Source: Enterovibrio norvegicus FF-33 (lineage in GTDB: Bacteria; Pseudomonadota; Gammaproteobacteria; Enterobacterales; Vibrionaceae). Taken from it: a stretch of DNA of 64,000 bases. The translations under genes were made by a program, and so were the position numbers. Shown one piece after another: positions 1-8,284 of this stretch; the stretch's first letter is position 1, and each line of letters begins with the position of its first letter. Below the pieces are notes generated by a model, which saw nothing but the letters and a program-made list of their open reading frames with translations, did not search any database and was not told the DNA's origin. The stretch covers positions 671,056 through 735,055 of the forward strand of contig NZ_AJYD02000038.1 in NCBI RefSeq assembly GCF_000286835.2. Reading direction: 5' to 3'.

Positions 1-66
1 GTGAGAATCTAATAGATAAACTACTCTTACATAGTAAGTTTCGTTGATTTTATAGTTGGTAAAACA

Positions 67-1467
67 ATGACAAAACGCGATCAGTCTGGGTCTAGACTGC
101 CAGCCAGTGAACACCTTGATTACATTGACGACAAAACAGCCGCACTTTTGCTCTCTACACCAAGAAGCGCAAGAGTTCTGCTGTGGGTGATCGTGCTATT
201 TCTTTCCATCAGTGTCTTTTGGGCGTCATTCGCTGAATTAGACAAGGTCACTGTCGGCCAGGGTAAGGTGATCCCTTCATCTCAACTGCAAGTGGTTCAA
301 AACCTCGAAGGGGGTTTAGTCAAAGAGTTACTGATCCGAGAAGGTGATGTCGTCACCAAAGGGCAACAGCTGCTGTTGATTGATGACACTATGTTCCGCT
401 CAGATTTTCGTGAGCGTGTCCAAGAGTTAACCAGTTTGCGAGGCGATTCAGTGACACTGCGAGCACTGGTTGATTCGGTAGTTGTCGATCCCAATACTGA
501 TATTGGCAACTGGCTACAAGCCGTTACCCTTCCCCGGACGCCGCTCGAATTTGATCCAGTTTTTATCGAAGAACACCGCTCAGTGGTGTCTCGTCAACGC
601 GCTGAATACAGAGATAAACTCAATAATTTGCAGAATCAGCTCTCAGTGACGTCTCAACAAATACGACAAAAAGAACAAGAACTGATTGAAGTAAAAGCGC
701 GGGTTCAAAACCTCAAACAAAGCTATAGCTACGCCCGAGAGGAATACAACATAACCAAACCGCTTGCCGATGAAGGGGTCGTTCCTCAAATCGATTTATT
801 AAAACTACAACGACAAGTGAATGACACCAAAAGAGAGCTTTCATCTGCAGAGCTTTCCGTGCCCTCTTTATCATCTTCATTGCAGGAAATGGTATTCAAG
901 CACATTGACGTCGCGTTGAAATTCCGTGGTGAGCAGCAAGATCGCTTGAACGACGTAGAAGACAAGTTACTCGCGATGACCGAAACCCGTGTCACGCTGG
1001 CTGACAGAGTGGAACGCACCGTGGTGCTAAGTCCCGTTGATGGCACTATTAAAAAGCTCCACGTCAATACCGTTGGCGGCGTTATTCAACCTGGCATGGA
1101 TTTAGTGGAAATCGTCCCCAGTGAAGACAACCTTTTGATTGAAGCCAAAATTGCCCCGCAAGATATTGCTTTTCTGCGTCCGGGGTTAGAAGCCATCGTA
1201 AAATTCAGTGCTTATGACTTCACGGTATATGGTGGCCTCACTGGCATCCTTGAAACCATCAGTGCAGATACAATTCAGGATGAAGAAGGCAACAGCTTTT
1301 ATCTGGTAAAAATTCGCACCGAATCAAACAACATCGGAGATGGGAAAGAACTGCCTATCATACCTGGCATGACGGCATCAACAGACATCATTACAGGAAA
1401 GCGCAGCGTTCTTGACTACCTACTAAAACCAATATTACAAGCTCAGAAATCAGCACTTCGAGAATAA
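67..1467 (+). CDS. lapC: LapC-like HlyD-family membrane fusion protein of a type I secretion system
   Basis: The periplasmic adaptor that joins the inner-membrane ABC exporter to the outer-membrane channel. The 466-residue product has a short cytoplasmic N-terminus, one membrane segment (about residues 37-57), a biotinyl-lipoyl half-motif (VVQNLEGGLVKEL, about 77-90), a long coiled coil (about 185-320), then the second lipoyl half and beta-barrel (SPVDGTIKKLHV onward), as usual for HlyD/LapC. It is the first visible gene of a same-strand run with TolC, LapG, LapD and LapB homologues, so adhesin export is the likely job. The ribosome-binding site is weak (GGTAA, 58-62). The family is certain; the Lap assignment rests on neighbours. 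Confidence 0.9.
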   Translation: MTKRDQSGSRLPASEHLDYIDDKTAALLLSTPRSARVLLWVIVLFLSISVFWASFAELDKVTVGQGKVIPSSQLQVVQNLEGGLVKELLIREGDVVTKGQQLLLIDDTMFRSDFRERVQELTSLRGDSVTLRALVDSVVVDPNTDIGNWLQAVTLPRTPLEFDPVFIEEHRSVVSRQRAEYRDKLNNLQNQLSVTSQQIRQKEQELIEVKARVQNLKQSYSYAREEYNITKPLADEGVVPQIDLLKLQRQVNDTKRELSSAELSVPSLSSSLQEMVFKHIDVALKFRGEQQDRLNDVEDKLLAMTETRVTLADRVERTVVLSPVDGTIKKLHVNTVGGVIQPGMDLVEIVPSEDNLLIEAKIAPQDIAFLRPGLEAIVKFSAYDFTVYGGLTGILETISADTIQDEEGNSFYLVKIRTESNNIGDGKELPIIPGMTASTDIITGKRSVLDYLLKPILQAQKSALRE

Positions 1468-1521
1468 GCTGATCAGAAAACTGTTGGACTGATATTTCGG
1501 TCATTTATAGGGGAATGTGTT

Positions 1522-2841
1522 TTGAATTGGAAAAAGTTACTTATCGCTTCAGCCATCAGTGCGCTGTGTACACCTGCATGGTCAATGTCTGTCGAACAAG
1601 CCGTAGCGACGACCATTGCCACCGATCCGGAATTGAAAAGTGCCTTTAATGACTTTATGAGTAATCGTGAAGACATTGACTCCGCTCAAGGAGAATACTT
1701 ACCCGATATCAATGTCAATGCGGGTTATGGTTTCGAACACATCGACAACAGCTCCACCCAAGCATCGGGAGAGAAAGACTTCAACCGTAAAGATGCAAAT
1801 ATCAGCCTGACGCAGCTCATTTGGGATAGTAAAACGCTCAATAATATAGAGCGCACAGAGTTTGAAGCTGAAGCGCAGCGCTATCAACTTCTCTCCGATG
1901 CCCAAGATAAGTCATTGAGAGTCACCGAAGCCTATGTCGCCGTATTGCTTGCTAAACAACTATTGTCGCTGTCTAAAGCTAACGTCGTAGTGCATGAGAA
2001 GATGCTGTCGGATATCGAACGACGTGCAGAATCAGGCATTGGCTCTACCGCCGATCTCTCTCAGGTACAGGCCCGTGTTGCTCGTTCAATTACCAACATG
2101 CTGGCGGCGAAAAGTAATCTTGATGACGCACATACTGAATTTTTCCGCCTCGTTGGTGTTTCGTTAGAATCACCCGTCGATCCGGAAGTCGATACCCTAT
2201 TTATGCCTTCTAGCCAAGCTGAAGCCCTAGAGATTGCGTATGCAACAAATCCGGTGATCAGACTAGCAACCTACGATATCGATGCAGCAAGAGCACAGTA
2301 CAGACAAAACAAAGGTAACCTTTATCCGACACTCTCCTTTGAAGCTAGCCAAAATTGGAGTAACGACGCCAACGGTGTAGAAGAGGATGTCAATGAATTC
2401 AGCGCAATGTTGCGTTTACGTTTTAACATTTACAACGGCGGTAGCGACCTTTCAAATGTTCGTCGCAGCGCTTACCAACTTAACAAGTCCAAAGACGTAT
2501 TCGACAATGCGTCTCGCCTTTTAGGCGAAAGTACCCGTCTTGCGTGGAGCGCCTATGAGCTTACCGAGCAACAGAAGAAGTATCTAGCACAACATGTTGA
2601 TGCGGCATCTGAAACCGTGATCGCTTATGAAAAGCAGTTTCGGATTGGCCGAAGAACATTGCTCGATCTGTTGAACACCGAGAACGAACTGTTCGAGGCT
2701 CGTCGCTCATACCTAGACGCTCACTACGCATATATCACTGCCAAGTACCGCGTACTCAACAGCACGGGCAGTTTACTCGACGCCCTACGCATTGATGTAC
2801 CCGAGGAATGGCTTGAACCTGTCATAGATAAAGAAGGTTGA
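1522..2841 (+). CDS. lapE: TolC-family outer membrane channel (LapE/AggA type)
   Basis: Outer-membrane exit duct for the type I secretion system. The 439-residue product has a signal peptide (about residues 1-22, ending TPAWS) and two homologous outer-membrane efflux repeats (about 25-230 and 235-425) with the coiled-coil tunnel helices typical of TolC. The start is a rare TTG at 1522, chosen because AGGGGAA (1509-1515) sits six bases before it; the upstream ATG at 1514 is out of frame. It lies 54 bp after the adaptor gene and 3 bp before the OmpA gene, so all are probably one transcript. Family certain; dedication to Lap export inferred. Confidence 0.9.
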   Translation: MNWKKLLIASAISALCTPAWSMSVEQAVATTIATDPELKSAFNDFMSNREDIDSAQGEYLPDINVNAGYGFEHIDNSSTQASGEKDFNRKDANISLTQLIWDSKTLNNIERTEFEAEAQRYQLLSDAQDKSLRVTEAYVAVLLAKQLLSLSKANVVVHEKMLSDIERRAESGIGSTADLSQVQARVARSITNMLAAKSNLDDAHTEFFRLVGVSLESPVDPEVDTLFMPSSQAEALEIAYATNPVIRLATYDIDAARAQYRQNKGNLYPTLSFEASQNWSNDANGVEEDVNEFSAMLRLRFNIYNGGSDLSNVRRSAYQLNKSKDVFDNASRLLGESTRLAWSAYELTEQQKKYLAQHVDAASETVIAYEKQFRIGRRTLLDLLNTENELFEARRSYLDAHYAYITAKYRVLNSTGSLLDALRIDVPEEWLEPVIDKEG

Positions 2842-2844
2842 TTC

Positions 2845-3438
2845 ATGAAACACGTTTTGCTTTTCAGCAGCATTCTTTTGGCCATCAGCGGTTGCTCTTT
2901 ATCCGCTGACGCGCCTCCCCTCGCTGAGCAACGTTCAGATTTACTTGATGCCGATAACGATGGCGTCATCAATGCTCGCGACTTATGCGATGACACACCA
3001 AACATTGCTGTTATCGACAATGACGGCTGTCCAACATACCTTTTACATGAAAGTGACAATTCGCTAAGAATTCAGTTTGCTAACGACGCTGCAATTGTCG
3101 AAACTGCTTACCTAGAAGCGCTGGACAAAATGACGGAATTCCTTAAGCTTTATCCTGAAACCTCTCTTGAACTTCAAGGACATACCAGCTCGATTGGGTC
3201 GGATGACTACAATTCAGCTTTATCTGTCCGGCGTGCCGAAGCTGTACAAGCACAACTTATTGAAAGAGGCGTAGACGCCAAACGCATCACCATTCTTGGT
3301 CTTGGTGAAGGCGACTTAATGCTCGCTGACAATACGGAAACAACGCAACTCGTTAATCGCCGTGTCGTTGGCCGGGTTAAAGGATTGAAAGGAGATATTA
3401 AAGAAGCATGGACCATCTTTACCCGAAGGGAACAATAG
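2845..3438 (+). CDS. OmpA-family lipoprotein with thrombospondin type-3 calcium repeat
   Basis: Peptidoglycan-anchoring outer-membrane lipoprotein. A lipobox (AISGC) places the acylated cysteine at residue 17. A calcium-binding type-3 repeat follows (DADNDGVINARDLC...NDGCP, about 32-62), then an OmpA C-terminal domain with the peptidoglycan-binding Asp/Arg region (LQGHTSSIGSDDYN and LSVRRAE, about 110-135). OmpA-like proteins of this kind recur inside Lap/Bap-type adhesin export operons, probably bracing the envelope around the exporter. It starts 3 bp after the TolC gene stop. Function beyond anchoring is inferred. Confidence 0.85.
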   Translation: MKHVLLFSSILLAISGCSLSADAPPLAEQRSDLLDADNDGVINARDLCDDTPNIAVIDNDGCPTYLLHESDNSLRIQFANDAAIVETAYLEALDKMTEFLKLYPETSLELQGHTSSIGSDDYNSALSVRRAEAVQAQLIERGVDAKRITILGLGEGDLMLADNTETTQLVNRRVVGRVKGLKGDIKEAWTIFTRREQ

Positions 3439-3454
3439 TTTTTGAGGTCGCCTA

Positions 3455-4123
3455 ATGCGTAAGCGGGCGACGCTATTTTTATTGTTCCTTCTGCCGTCGA
3501 TCATGACATTTGCGCTGAGTGACTCCGATTCTCAATGGATCGAGAAAGTGGCAAATTTTTATGGCGATAGAGCTGGAAAACGTGTGACAGCGTGGCGAAA
3601 TGTTGTTGCTAACTCAGCAAACCTCTCAGAAAAAGAGAAGCTCGCTGCTGTTAACAACTTTTTCAACCAACTCTATTTTGTCAACGATATCGACCTCTGG
3701 GGAAAGAAGGACTATTGGGCTACGCCACTCGAGTTTTTGGGTAGCGCGGCGGGTGATTGTGAAGACTTTAGCATCGCTAAATACTTTACATTGAGAGAGC
3801 TTGGGATAGATGACAAGAAGCTCAGGCTTGTTTACGTAAAAGCCATTAAGCTCAACCAATTTCACATGGTTGTTGCTTATTACCCCACAGCCTCATCAGA
3901 GCCGGTTTTGCTCGATAATATTGATCCTGAAATTAAAATGGCGTCGAAACGACGAGATCTGCTCCCAGTTTACAGTTTCAACGGTAGCAGGCTATGGCTT
4001 ATGAAAGAACGCGGTAAAGGTGAGCTTGCAGGTAAATCATCACGCTTGGGATTGTGGAACGATCTAAGAGCTCGAATGGGTACTGTAAAGCTGAATAAAC
4101 CGATAAAAAACTATGATGGATAA
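3455..4123 (+). CDS. lapG: LapG-family periplasmic cysteine protease (BTLCP)
   Basis: Periplasmic transglutaminase-like cysteine protease that in Pseudomonas cleaves the N-terminus of the LapA adhesin and releases it from the surface. The 222-residue product has a signal peptide (about 1-20) and the catalytic triad Cys102 (in GDCEDFS), His137 (in FHMV) and Asp154 (in LLDNI). Asp101, Glu103 and Asp104 around the cysteine match the calcium-coordinating residues of known LapG. It starts 16 bp after the OmpA gene (GAGG before the ATG) and 6 bp before lapD, the usual pairing because LapD sequesters LapG. All active-site residues are intact, so it should be active. Confidence 0.93.
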   Translation: MRKRATLFLLFLLPSIMTFALSDSDSQWIEKVANFYGDRAGKRVTAWRNVVANSANLSEKEKLAAVNNFFNQLYFVNDIDLWGKKDYWATPLEFLGSAAGDCEDFSIAKYFTLRELGIDDKKLRLVYVKAIKLNQFHMVVAYYPTASSEPVLLDNIDPEIKMASKRRDLLPVYSFNGSRLWLMKERGKGELAGKSSRLGLWNDLRARMGTVKLNKPIKNYDG

Positions 4124-4129
4124 ACGTCT

Positions 4130-6061
4130 ATGACTTTGTACCGGCAATTGTTTACATGGATGTTGGCAATCTTCTTCCTGCTTATTTTAGCGGTGACGGG
4201 CATTGAACTAAACACCACTCGTAACTTCCTGCTGACTCAGCAATCAGCTGAGGTAAACAACACAATCAATTCGATGGGGCTCGCGCTCGCACCGTACCTA
4301 GAAGACGACGACAAAGTTGCCACTGAGTCCGTCATTAATGCCTTGTTTGATGGGGGTTTCTATCAAGAAGTTCGCCTCAAAATGCTCTCTGACGGCAGCG
4401 AAATTATTCGTAACTATCCAGTGACTGTTGAAGGGGTACCTAATTGGTATATCGCTCTCGACCTCTTCCCCGTGATAACCGAAGAGCGGACATTTACTAG
4501 CGGTTGGCTGCAGCTTGCCGAGGTAAAAGTCGTGTCCCACCCTGGCTATGCCTATCGTGAGATGTGGCATTCAACTATCCAGCTTGGTGTATGGATTGGC
4601 GCATTGTTTGTCGCAGCGATGCTGATCATTGCTGTCCAGCTCAGTCGTTCATTGCGGCCTCTCGCAACGATCACTGACCGTGCCAAAGAAATTGCTCGCA
4701 ATAAGTTCGGAGACCCAATACCACTGCCTCCAACCACTGAACTTAGAACCGTAGTGAAAGCCATCAACCAAATGAGTAGTCAGTTGGAAGCCTATTTTGA
4801 CCAACAGGCAAAAGAAGCGGACAGGCTGCGTGAGCATGCTTATCGAGATACAGTCTCAGGACTAGGCAACCGAAGCTTCTTCGTGGGCCAGTTGAAATCG
4901 TGGTTGACGGAATCGGCAGTGGGCGGCTTAGTCATGGCCAAAGTCGATTTAATCAGTGACACCTATCAAAACCAAGGATTTGAGCAAGGTGATATGATCG
5001 TGACTCAGTTTTCTAAAAAGCTGAATACGACGATTAGCGATGCAGATGTCACTGCGTCACGCATATCAAAAGACGAATTTGTTATTCTCGCACCCAATTG
5101 CAGCAGTGAAGAATTGATGATCATTGGTGAAAGTCTTTTGGCCATCGTCAATGACATGCAACACGACCCAATGGGTATCAGCCCTCCGAAGGTGGCGATA
5201 GGTCTTGCGGTAAATAACTCCGTCAACCGCGATCCAAGTGTCCTGCTTGCACAAGCAGATAACGCCCTTACACAAGCGCGAAATTCCCCGAATCATCCAA
5301 TTTCGATGATAGATCAAACTGCAAACGATTCATCCATGGGTAAACAGCAATGGAAATCCCTGATTTTGGATGCCATCGCACACGAGTGGTTTGTATTCAA
5401 ATTTCAATCCGCTTCGACAAGCGACCAAAATGTTATCCATCAGGAAGTCTTTTCTGCGATAGAAAAAGGGCAAGATTACTATGGTGCAGCGCACTTCTTG
5501 GGGGCCGTCGAGCAATTAGAATTGGGTGAATCATTTGACCGCTATGTTGTGAATCACATGATTGAGCGCCTAATTGATGACCCAGCGCTTGGCCCGATCG
5601 CCATCAACTTAACCCAAAACAGTGTCACCAATGCCTCATTTATTCGTTGGATGAGCACGGCGATGCAAAAGCACCGTAATTTGGCGGGTCGCCTGTTTTT
5701 TGAAATTCCTGAAAGCGTATTCGTCCGCTTTCCTGATCACGTCAGCTTGCTAACGGAGCAAGCGCATCGCTTCAATTTTGGATTTGGTGTCGATAACTAC
5801 GGCCGGAATTTCCAGTCACTCGATTACCTTAACAAGTTCAAGCCTTCTTACGTGAAGATAGACTTTGCCTATACCAGCAATCTTGACGATGAAGCACAAA
5901 GCCATGTACTAGCATCAATTTGCAGGACTGCGCATAACTTGAACATAACCACCATTGCAACTCGTGTGGAAACAGAAGCGCAGCTCAACAAGCTTTCAGA
6001 GCTGTTTGTTAGCGGTTTCCAAGGCTTCATCTTCGAGAAGAAAGTAGAGAATCATGGTTAA
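4130..6061 (+). CDS. lapD: LapD-family inner-membrane c-di-GMP receptor (degenerate GGDEF-EAL)
   Basis: Inside-out signalling receptor: c-di-GMP binding to its cytoplasmic EAL domain makes the periplasmic domain hold LapG, keeping the adhesin on the surface. The 643-residue product has TM1 (about 7-25), a LapD/MoxY periplasmic domain with the LapG-contact loop GWLQ (Trp126), TM2 (about 152-170), HAMP (about 171-225), GGDEF (about 235-395) and EAL (about 405-640). The GGDEF motif is degraded to SKDEF (313-317) and the EAL motif reads EVF (439-441), so this should be a receptor, not an enzyme. It overlaps lapB by 8 bp, indicating translational coupling. Confidence 0.93.
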   Translation: MTLYRQLFTWMLAIFFLLILAVTGIELNTTRNFLLTQQSAEVNNTINSMGLALAPYLEDDDKVATESVINALFDGGFYQEVRLKMLSDGSEIIRNYPVTVEGVPNWYIALDLFPVITEERTFTSGWLQLAEVKVVSHPGYAYREMWHSTIQLGVWIGALFVAAMLIIAVQLSRSLRPLATITDRAKEIARNKFGDPIPLPPTTELRTVVKAINQMSSQLEAYFDQQAKEADRLREHAYRDTVSGLGNRSFFVGQLKSWLTESAVGGLVMAKVDLISDTYQNQGFEQGDMIVTQFSKKLNTTISDADVTASRISKDEFVILAPNCSSEELMIIGESLLAIVNDMQHDPMGISPPKVAIGLAVNNSVNRDPSVLLAQADNALTQARNSPNHPISMIDQTANDSSMGKQQWKSLILDAIAHEWFVFKFQSASTSDQNVIHQEVFSAIEKGQDYYGAAHFLGAVEQLELGESFDRYVVNHMIERLIDDPALGPIAINLTQNSVTNASFIRWMSTAMQKHRNLAGRLFFEIPESVFVRFPDHVSLLTEQAHRFNFGFGVDNYGRNFQSLDYLNKFKPSYVKIDFAYTSNLDDEAQSHVLASICRTAHNLNITTIATRVETEAQLNKLSELFVSGFQGFIFEKKVENHG

Positions 6062-8171
6062 AGACCCGCTCTTGCAATCTTTGGTTTACGTCAGCCGTTA
6101 CTTCGGTCAGTCCAACTCGCCTGATGCCTTAGTTTCAGGCTTGCCGATTTCAGATGGTTATTTGTCGCCATTTTTGTTTCCGCGTGCGGCAGAGCGCGCT
6201 GGAATCGATGCCAAAGAAACAAGAATGGAACTTGCCGATTTATCATCACTTCTTTGCCCTTGCGTTTTATTGCTCAAAGGCAACGAAGCTTGCGTGTTAC
6301 TCGGCATTGACCAAAAAAAAGGGGAAGCCGAAATTGTCGCCCCTCATACTGAAACCACATCTAATGTCGTCCAAATTTCAGATCTTGAGGAAGAATACCT
6401 TGGCCGAGTATTCTTACTCAAAAAGCGATTTAGATATGATGAACGCTCTCCTGAAATATTAAAAGAACGCACTGGGCACTGGTTTTGGAGTACGCTTTGG
6501 GAATCAAAATCGATATACAGAGACGTTCTTATCGCGTCGGTTTTCATTAACACCTTTGCCATTGCGACACCGCTTTTCTCTCGTATCGTCTATGACAAAA
6601 TTGTCCCTAATCTCGCATTTGAATCCCTCTGGGTTTTAGCCAGCGGTGTGTTCGTCATATTTATCTTCGATTTAGTACTCAAGATGCTACGTAGTTACTT
6701 CATCGATATCTCTGGTAAGAAATCGGATCTGCTCATTTCTGCGCGCATTTTCCAAAAAGTGATGGGGATTCGCATGGAGGCGCGTCCGCCTTCCGTTGGT
6801 GCATTTGCCCGACACATGCAAGAGTTTGAATCGATACGGGATTTCTTCACCTCAGCGTCCGTGTCGGCATTAATCGACCTACCCTTTGCATTCTTCTTTT
6901 TGTTTATTATATGGATAGTGGCAGGACCATTGGTTGCTGTACCCATATTCGCAGTACTGGTGTTGATGGTGCATGCCATGATCATTCAAAAACCACTGCG
7001 TCATACCATTGAAGAAGGGTCTCGCCTTTCGTCTCAAAAAAACGCAAATTTGATTGAGAGCCTTGCTGGCCTCGAAACCATCAAATTGTTCGGTGCTGAA
7101 AGCCAGTTTCAATACCGCTGGGAGGAAGCGGTTGCACACATGGCTAACTGGGGCATCAAAACCCGAAGACTGACAGACTCCATACAGAATGCGGCAGGCT
7201 TTATTCAACAGTTTGTCAGCGTTGCCATGATTGTTTTTGGTGTATATCTGATTGCCAATGGTGACCTCACCATGGGTGGTTTGATTGCGGCGACTATGCT
7301 GAGCTCACGCGCTGTAGGTCCATTGGTTCAGCTGTCCTTGCTATCAACCCGTTACAACCAAGCAAGATCCGCAATGGCGATCATCAGTCAGTTGATGGAA
7401 ATGCCCTCAGAGCAAGAAGAAGGAAAACGTTATATTCACCGTCCGATTATCAGAGGCAAGATTGAATTTGATCGTGTAAATTTCAATTATCCCAATTCAG
7501 AGGTTGCTGCACTGCGGGATATCTCAATAAGCATATTACCTGGTGAGAAAGTCGCAATCATCGGTCGTATCGGCTCAGGTAAGACAACGCTAAGCCGCTT
7601 GTTAATGGGTCTGTATCTTCCCACAGAGGGTTCTGTAAGGATAGATGACACAGACATCAGCCAAATCCACAATATCGACATACGACGCAATATAGGCTGT
7701 GTTCCTCAAGACCCAGTTCTGTTCTTTGGTTCCATTCGCGACAACATCACCCTTGGACGCCCGTTAGCTGATGACAGAGACATTTTGGATGCAGCCAATC
7801 GTGCCGGTGTGACCACCTTTACTCAACGGGATCCCGCTGGCTTAGAACGTCAGGTTGGTGAAGGCGGCAATCAATTGTCTGGCGGCCAGCGTCAAGCTAT
7901 CGCGTTAGCAAGAGCAATGCTCGGTCGGCCACCTGTATTAATGATGGATGAACCCACTAGTGCGATGGATAACCGTTCAGAACAATACATCAAACAGCAA
8001 TTGGGCTCGTTACGTAGAGACGAAACGTTAATTATCAATACACACAAAACAGGTATGCTCGATATCGTTGACCGTATTATCGTTATTGAACAAGGTAGCA
8101 TTGTGGCAGATGGCTCCAAGACCGCCGTTCTTCAAGCACTCAAAGAAGGCAAAGTTCAGAAAACGGGATAA
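6054..8171 (+). CDS. lapB: LapB-like type I secretion ABC exporter with inactive C39-like domain
   Basis: Inner-membrane ABC exporter energising adhesin secretion. The 705-residue product has an N-terminal C39 peptidase-like domain (about 1-130), six membrane segments (about 155-430) and a nucleotide-binding domain with Walker A GRIGSGKTT (about 504-512), signature LSGGQRQ (about 607-613) and Walker B VLMMDEP (about 628-634). No cysteine stands at the expected N-terminal catalytic position, so it is a non-cleaving C39-like domain as in RTX/Lap exporters. It is the last gene of the operon, overlaps lapD by 8 bp and is followed by a strong terminator. The substrate adhesin is not in the window. 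Confidence 0.92.
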   Translation: MVKDPLLQSLVYVSRYFGQSNSPDALVSGLPISDGYLSPFLFPRAAERAGIDAKETRMELADLSSLLCPCVLLLKGNEACVLLGIDQKKGEAEIVAPHTETTSNVVQISDLEEEYLGRVFLLKKRFRYDERSPEILKERTGHWFWSTLWESKSIYRDVLIASVFINTFAIATPLFSRIVYDKIVPNLAFESLWVLASGVFVIFIFDLVLKMLRSYFIDISGKKSDLLISARIFQKVMGIRMEARPPSVGAFARHMQEFESIRDFFTSASVSALIDLPFAFFFLFIIWIVAGPLVAVPIFAVLVLMVHAMIIQKPLRHTIEEGSRLSSQKNANLIESLAGLETIKLFGAESQFQYRWEEAVAHMANWGIKTRRLTDSIQNAAGFIQQFVSVAMIVFGVYLIANGDLTMGGLIAATMLSSRAVGPLVQLSLLSTRYNQARSAMAIISQLMEMPSEQEEGKRYIHRPIIRGKIEFDRVNFNYPNSEVAALRDISISILPGEKVAIIGRIGSGKTTLSRLLMGLYLPTEGSVRIDDTDISQIHNIDIRRNIGCVPQDPVLFFGSIRDNITLGRPLADDRDILDAANRAGVTTFTQRDPAGLERQVGEGGNQLSGGQRQAIALARAMLGRPPVLMMDEPTSAMDNRSEQYIKQQLGSLRRDETLIINTHKTGMLDIVDRIIVIEQGSIVADGSKTAVLQALKEGKVQKTG

Positions 8172-8198
8172 CGCTATTCCTTTAAAAGACACGCGATC

Positions 8199-8226
8199 AA
8201 AAAAAGCACCTTTCGGTGCTTTTTTT
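8199..8226 (+). terminator. Rho-independent terminator of the lap operon
   Basis: A hairpin with arms AAAGCACC/GGTGCTTT around a TTTC loop (8211-8214) is followed by a run of Ts, 28 bp after the lapB stop. The A-tract on the left makes it usable from both directions, so it may also end the convergent FapA-family gene. Confidence 0.9.
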
Positions 8227-8250
8227 ATCTCTATTACAAATTCATTTACT

Positions 8251-8265
8251 GTTTACAGTGTAAAT
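8251..8265. other. parS: parS2 centromere site
   Basis: GTTTACAGTGTAAAT matches the published Vibrio chromosome-2 parS2 consensus NTTTACANTGTAAAN at every fixed position. It lies between the convergent lap operon and FapA-family gene, about 5.5 kb from parB2, and should load ParB2. Confidence 0.9.
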
Positions 8266-8284
8266 GACGGTATAAGAAGATTTT

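Noticed and set aside
3786-3800. Further parS2-like half-sites (TTTACATTGAGAG at 3784, TTTACACCGAAG near 32197, TTTACATTTGAC near 34730)
   Set aside because: Only one half matches; ParB2 sites need the inverted repeat.
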